Origin: Collybiopsis luxurians FD-317 M1
Lineage: Eukaryota > Basidiomycota > Agaricomycetes > Agaricales > Omphalotaceae
Direction: 5' to 3'
Assembly (NCBI GenBank): GCA_000827265.1
Contig: KN834823.1
Span: 132,063-196,062, forward strand
Length of the DNA: 64,000 nucleotides
The translations under genes were made by a program, and so were the position numbers. How positions within the stretch are numbered: position 1 is the stretch's first letter; each line of letters starts with the position of its first letter. The notes beneath the pieces were generated by a model that had not been told where the DNA came from, did no database searches, and worked only from the letters and a program-made list of their open reading frames with translations. This document shows, one piece after another, positions 59,342 to 64,000 of the stretch.

Positions 59342-60105
59342 CTAATTAGTTAAAGAAGCCACGCTCCATCCACTTCCAGTATTAATTGCTTCACTAACGG
59401 TGTTGGGTGTCCCCGCACTGACAAACCCAACTCGCAAAACACCCGGATAAGCCAAGGCGTACAACATCTGGTTGCCAGGCTCGCCAACGAAACCTTTGCT
59501 TGTTATACACGGCTCACAGTTCGGACCTCCTTGTGTACCCGAAACATCATCCCAGAAATACTCACTGAGTACATTGTCTGGGGAAAAGAAGAACGTATGA
59601 GTCTGAATGCGAATACAAACAAAAATAAGTCAGTCAGTCAGTCAAGCTACAAGGTTAGGAACTTGGGGGCTTCATTGAATTTTTACCCCCAGACGAGTTT
59701 GGCAAAGAAAAGAAAAAAAAATCACAAACCTGAGCGTACTCCCCGTTAACCGTTTCAACGGACACGGCGATTGGACTGTTGTGCCTGACCTCCGCGGAGG
59801 GGACTAGGACCTGCGAAGCTTCAAAGTGTCCGACATTAAATGCATTCGAAATAGCGGCCTCGATAATCGACCCGTTGTTGGCGTCCTGGTAGTACATACG
59901 CGTGTCGCCGTTGGCAAGCGTAATAGCACCCATGTTGGTTCCGGAAATAGGGACGACGGCGTTCGCTGTCAGACTGCTCGCGAGTGCTCCCTTCAGTGGC
60001 ATAAGAGAAGCAATGCAGAAAGGCAAAATCTGGAGGATGCTTGTCAGGGGGTGATAGGAAATAAGAGTATTCGAGGACACAAACTGTGAAGAGCTTGGAG
60101 AACAT
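59342..60105 (-). CDS. Small secreted lectin-like protein, copy 4
   Basis: Three exons as in copy 2. Exon 1 is MFSKLFTVC, one Phe shorter than in copies 2 and 3. The central exon runs from ILPFCIASLMPLKGALA with GDTRMYYQDANNGSIIEA. The last exon starts THTFFFSPDNVLSEYFWDD and ends at the stop 59342 after SGWSVASLTN. The protein is about 195 aa and secreted. It looks intact and is closest to copy 2. Cys residues in NCEPC are kept. The shared TATA box lies at 60162-60168. The family label is tentative, as for the other copies. Confidence 0.75.
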
Positions 60106-60161
60106 CTTTAGAGAAGTATATACTTTAGTTGGGGTGCAGTAGGTGGATTTTGGATCCTCTC

Positions 60162-60168
60162 TTTTATA
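60162..60168 (-). promoter_or_regulatory. TATA box, lectin copy 4
   Basis: Minus-strand TATAAAA about 57 bp upstream of the start at 60105, conserved across the array. Confidence 0.6.
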
Positions 60169-60922
60169 ACCGTTCAGACCTCACTCACACCATCTCGCGG
60201 TGAAGCTTTGCGCCGACAGAGAGAGAGAAAGATGCACAGTCGACGATTCGAAACTTGAGCGCCTTCCACCAAGCACGGAAATTAACGCTGAATCACACCT
60301 ATCACTTCTTGATACCAACCCTTTCTCGACAGTTGTCCAACTCATTCAACAGAGAGGACGACTGTTTTTGAAGTTTGAATGACAAACCGGACAGATAGCT
60401 CGCTGGGATGGGATTCAGAAGAAGCTGTGGAAGTACAGTCGCTTAGAAGATTCACTCAGAATTAGCGCCGACGTGCGAGGACTTGGTCTTTTTGAATGTC
60501 GAGTGAACGATCGTCGGAAAGGTGCATGTGAACATGCAAGCGATCATGAACGGACAAGGAAGTGTTTGTGTCATCGGTACATGGTGAAAGCCGATAGGGT
60601 GGTTCGATCTCTAGCGCCTCGAGATTCATACATACTGGACATACATACGCAGAAATTCGAGAGCATATCATCAGAGTTCTGGAACGAAGAGATGAATAAA
60701 AGGCATACGACAAGCACTAGGACACAAAGAACAACGATGTTAAACGATTACAATGGTACTTAGGACCTAAGCCTACGTATATACGTTCCAAGTTTTAATG
60801 AGCGTAGATTAGATGACGGACGGTCAGGTATATATGAGCTTTTTCTCCTTCCCTTTTTGTTTCTTTGCCAACCAAAAAACACAGGCATGAACGTCATTCC
60901 CCCGGACGGGCCATTGTCATAT
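60169..60922. repeat. Last flank of the lectin array
   Basis: Shares the gcgccttcc motif (about 60258) and further blocks with the earlier units, then changes to unique sequence before the stop of the next gene at 60923. No gene supported. Confidence 0.6.
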
Positions 60923-62421
60923 TCAGAATCCCCGACCATAATCATCGGCGATAGCACCTTTTCCATACTCCATCTCGCTGTGAGTCTGCCTCTCGACGTC
61001 AACGTGGATGCCTTGCTGAGGCGTAGCGCTGACGTTCCCCAATCTCTGCTGCGGATCGGGGTGGGGGAGGGTCACACAAAAGTGAGAACGAAGGATGAGT
61101 GTTGGCTCGATCAGAAGAGAAAAAACGGAACTTACCGAAAGGTGAATGCTGTTCCAAGTCTGAGCGTTTTCCGACTCGTTCTTCATTCTTTTTCGTAGGT
61201 TAAGAGTCTGTGAAATTGATAGCAGGAATGGAAAGGCGAGTCAATGAACACAAGGGACGGAGAAACAAACAGCTTTTGAAGAGGCTTACGGCGAATAGAG
61301 TGTTACTGATGAGAACGTACTGTGAGAAGGAGAGGGGGAGCCAAGATATGTTGCAGCAACTTACGTGTACAATCGAGGAAGACACACGACGAACATAAAG
61401 TGAAGATTCGTAGTTGGCTTTGCGGTCTGTCGACAAAAACGTTACCACCAAGACCGTAACCAAGAACCAAGACACCGCTTACCAGGAATGCGATATCGAG
61501 CACCTGGAAAAAAGTTAGGTTAAGCACTGGGATTAGGGAAGAAGCTTGTCGACTTACAGCTACGACGAGCACCGGAACAGCTGTTTCGACGGCTGTGGTC
61601 AAGATGCTGTAAATCATGCGATTTGTCCCTAGTTCAGATAGTATGAGACGAGAGAACTAAGACAGAGCCAATGAATGACACACCGGAGAATCCAGTCCTT
61701 CTCTTGATGAGGTAGACGAATAAAGTGGAACTGAAAATCCCAGCATTCAATCAGATATAGACAGGGAGCAATGTGACCTAGGCGTACGTGATAACTGCGT
61801 CTGAAGCGATCCCAAGGGATAGCCAAGCGTCTCCCGCTGGAATTAACGACTCGATCGTGGAAGAGGCGGATTTGGTAACGATTGTATAGGTCGAGTAGAT
61901 ACCCGCAGCTGAGGAGCCCAGCGTTACCAGGCCGATTAAGAATACCAGTGGTGAGCCAGAGAGTTTGTAGATTCGCCATATAAGGAAGAATTGTACAGGA
62001 GCAGCGATTCTAAACGAGATGATAAAAAACCTCAACGATCATTCGAAGATTGCTATGCTCACAAGACCATTAGAACGGGTGTCCAGCCGTACTCCCATGG
62101 CGTTGAAGCAAACACCGTTTTGCTACCCCAGTTATCGACTATATAATACCATGCCAGGACGATTAGGGAAATGGAATGAAATGCATCAACGACGAAAACC
62201 CAAGAGACCAGAGTCCTGTGAAATAATCGTAAGAACGGGTTTTGTAGAGGACTACAGCAGGTGAGTACGCACACAAGCGGCCACTTGTCTTTAAATTGAC
62301 TGTTGATGTAGGTGATTGCTTGAATGATGCAGGTACCGAAGAGGATACTGTTAAACACTACAGCAAGCAGAATCGGCCCCAAGACAAGAGAAAGTGGCGG
62401 AGATGCATCTGCAGAAGACAT
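60923..62421 (-). CDS. DUF6534-type seven-helix membrane protein (third member)
   Basis: Start MSSADASPPLSLVLGP at 62421. Recognised parts in order: first helix VLGPILLAVVFNSILFG; the KDKWPL loop spliced to VTLVSWVFVVDAFHSISL; helices around GWTPVLMVL and FFLIWRIYKLSGSPLV; the LGIASDAVITYA segment; a Met-Ile-Tyr-Ser helix; and TTNLHFMFVVCLPRLY spliced to TNTLFATLNLRKRM, which is the family's C-terminal signature. A hydrophilic tail ends GRGF at 60923. Several acceptors had to be chosen to keep the family signature; the GTTCTCATCAG acceptor near 61306 is the one that restores TNTLFA. The gene looks intact. It is diverged from the pair at 21-27 kb, so it is not a recent copy of them. Confidence 0.8.
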
Positions 62422-62747
62422 AGTTTTGGTCGACAGTTCCTCCCGAAGAGTGTGAAAGAGAAAAGACAGAAAATAATTATCGAGGCTCAATCCCGTATTT
62501 GAAGGAAAATCGCATGCATATTCGGCTTTTCCACTCTCGGCTTTTCCACTCCAGATTCGAGATTGATACATTGTTGAGGCGGAAAATTGACTGGTCTGAT
62601 TTCTCATATGTGGCTGCCGCCGGCTACTTATTGACCGGGCTTTTTTCTAGATCCAATGATCCGTTCCTTCACTGACTGTAGCTTGAGTAAATATGGCTTG
62701 AGCGAAGTTTTCTAGCAGAGAAATCTAAACCGACTTGGATCGAAAAG

Positions 62748-63288
62748 CTAACTCTCAGTACAACTTCGTCCGAGTTGATCTTCTCCGGATGGGTAGATTG
62801 GCAATTCAGGGCTGAAGATTTTTGAAATTCGTGCAGCTGAAACGGCCAAACTGTTTTGTACGCAGGGAAAGATCGGAAACGCGGCTTCCGCTAGGTCCCG
62901 CTGCTGCGTCTTCCACCCATAAATCAGACTTTTCATATCAGAATTCAATCGCTCCAACTCAATATGCAGATACGCCCACCTCTGAATATCTTTAAGGATC
63001 TCCAAGTTCCCGACGTTTCCAGGCAGAATTGATGGTAAAACTCTTACCAACGACCGCGCGGATACGAGGACGCGACTGGCGTGCGAATTAAGAACGGATC
63101 ACGTGTAGCTCATACCGCCCAAAGCCACCACCTTCGAGCTTCTCAAAATCTCAACGCTCAAAGCGTAAGTTATGGAGGATAAATGCAGACTCCGAGAGAC
63201 TGACGTACATAACTGCTACCTTTGTCAGAATCTGGGTCTCGCAGCTGCGACGCGTCTTATCAATGTCGATCTTGGCCCTGGGATCCAT
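62748..63288 (-). CDS. Small helical protein of unknown function
   Basis: Exons 63220-63288, 63116-63149 and 62748-63040 (minus strand) join in phase to 131 aa. The start MDPRAKIDIDKTRRSC is hydrophilic, with no signal peptide. The long last exon contains predicted helices (EILKDIQRWAYLHIELERL and DMKSLIYGWKTQQRDLAEAA). I do not recognise the family. The introns use GTAGCA and GTATGA donors, and the phases fit exactly, which supports a real gene. It is divergent from the glycosyltransferase gene at 63387, with about 100 bp between the starts, so the two may share a promoter region. Confidence 0.6.
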
Positions 63289-63386
63289 TCCGGTTCATCG
63301 TTCTTGCGACCAAACTTGAGGGCGAGCGTGATCCTTAAATAAATTCGCGACGGCAAATTTTCATCTAAGGATCCTTCGACTCTGAC

Positions 63387-64000
63387 ATGCCCAATCCGAC
63401 TCACTTCGTCATCGTCTGCTCACCGCTGTTCGGACATGCAAGGCCCACTCTCAATTTCTGCATGAACCTGTTGAATGAGCACCCAAATCTCTACATCAGT
63501 TATGTGTGCACCGGAACGACATCCCCAATGTTTACCCCACCATTTGAACGTGAAATGACTCTGTACAACCTCAAGCCAGAGCCTCGTTCACGTTTAAACC
63601 TCAATCTTCTAGGAGAAGGGAGACTGGGAACAACAATGGAACAGATTATCTCCCTGTTCACTCTGTTACCGACCTTCCTCGGACCCTTGCTAGCCAACCC
63701 TGACCCCAATTCGTCTACGGACCCCTTCAAGCGTCTGCCCAGTGCCGTGATGATTGAGGTATGTGTTCGCTTAAACAGTGAAGTGAGCGTGCTCTTATAT
63801 TTTTCCTTTAGCCAGGATCTTTCGCCGTCATCGACATCCTAGACGCAGTCATCGGCTCGACCCCCAATCCTTTATTGAAAATTCCGATCCTCGCATTTTT
63901 CCCTACCAATGCTGCAATCTTGAACTTGTACGCTTGTTTATCTTTCTCTCAAAAAGTCTCATATGAATGACTAATGGTTGCGCTTCAGATATTGGATCCG
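63387..64000 (+). CDS. UDP-glycosyltransferase (GT1-type), 5' part only
   Basis: Partial gene cut by the window end. The N-terminus THFVIVCSPLFGHARPTLNF matches the start of the GT-B acceptor-binding domain of UDP-glycosyltransferases, with the Gly-His after the first strand. The first exon ends at a GTATGTG donor near 63758, and the next exon continues PGSFAVIDILDAV. A third exon seems to start near 63988. The catalytic donor-binding signature lies beyond the window. Family members glycosylate small lipophilic molecules; the substrate here is unknown. A taaataaat sequence near 63338 may serve as TATA. Confidence 0.8.

Noticed and set aside
1..64000. CRISPR array, rRNA or bacterial-type operon
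   Set aside because: No regularly spaced repeats, no ribosomal RNA sequence, and the genes are intron-rich and eukaryotic.
16540..64000. A single secondary-metabolite cluster joining P450, UbiA enzyme and glycosyltransferase
   Set aside because: They are separated by 12 and 32 kb of unrelated genes and transposons, so co-function is not supported by position.

Overview
This 64 kb window is nuclear DNA of a filamentous fungus, almost certainly an Agaricomycete basidiomycete. Genes are broken by many short introns of about 47-115 bp, and the gene families (AAA+ ATPases with a DUF7025-type front domain, DUF6534-type seven-helix proteins, CFEM-GPI proteins, a tail-anchored P450, a UbiA prenyltransferase) are typical of that group. 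Most open frames longer than 60 codons are antisense or intron shadows. Gene models were built by following conserved frames across GT-AG (once GC-AG) introns and checking that the phases add up.

Layout. 1190-4229: secreted GH13 alpha-amylase with a C-terminal CBM20 (21 exons, 598 aa). 5192-6128: a possible unknown gene. 7.7-16.2 kb: a duplicated convergent pair. Unit 1 has an intact AAA+ ATPase (7803-10473) facing an intact seven-helix protein (10608-11929). Unit 2 has a dead AAA+ copy carrying a solo LTR, and a still-intact seven-helix copy (14499-15815). 16540-18599: cytochrome P450. 21.4-27.2 kb: two tandem DUF6534-type seven-helix genes. 28640-30163: a coiled-coil IRG-like GTPase with an N-myristoylation signal. 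30599-31942: UbiA-type prenyltransferase. 32-40 kb: about 8 kb without a recognisable gene. 40004-41005: a coiled-coil protein ending in the CaaX box CVIA. 42697-43689: CFEM-GPI surface protein.

44.8-60.1 kb is a tandem family of small secreted lectin-like genes: three apparently intact copies, one that has lost the splice donor of its signal-peptide intron, and one deleted fragment. It has been hit by an 803 bp inverted-repeat element, two short insertions with 5-bp target duplications, and a full-length Ty1/copia element (54014-59097). The copia reading frame runs 4.4 kb without a frameshift but has nine in-frame stops, all TGA, as expected from CGA to TGA change by CpG deamination. 60.9-64 kb: a third DUF6534-type gene, a small helical protein and the start of a UDP-glycosyltransferase.

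Working picture. The window mixes secretion and surface functions (amylase, lectins, CFEM protein), an expanded set of seven-helix membrane proteins, lipid-anchored coiled-coil proteins, and three enzymes usual in secondary metabolism (P450, prenyltransferase, glycosyltransferase) that are too far apart to call a cluster. Local duplication followed by decay and transposon insertion is the main theme.
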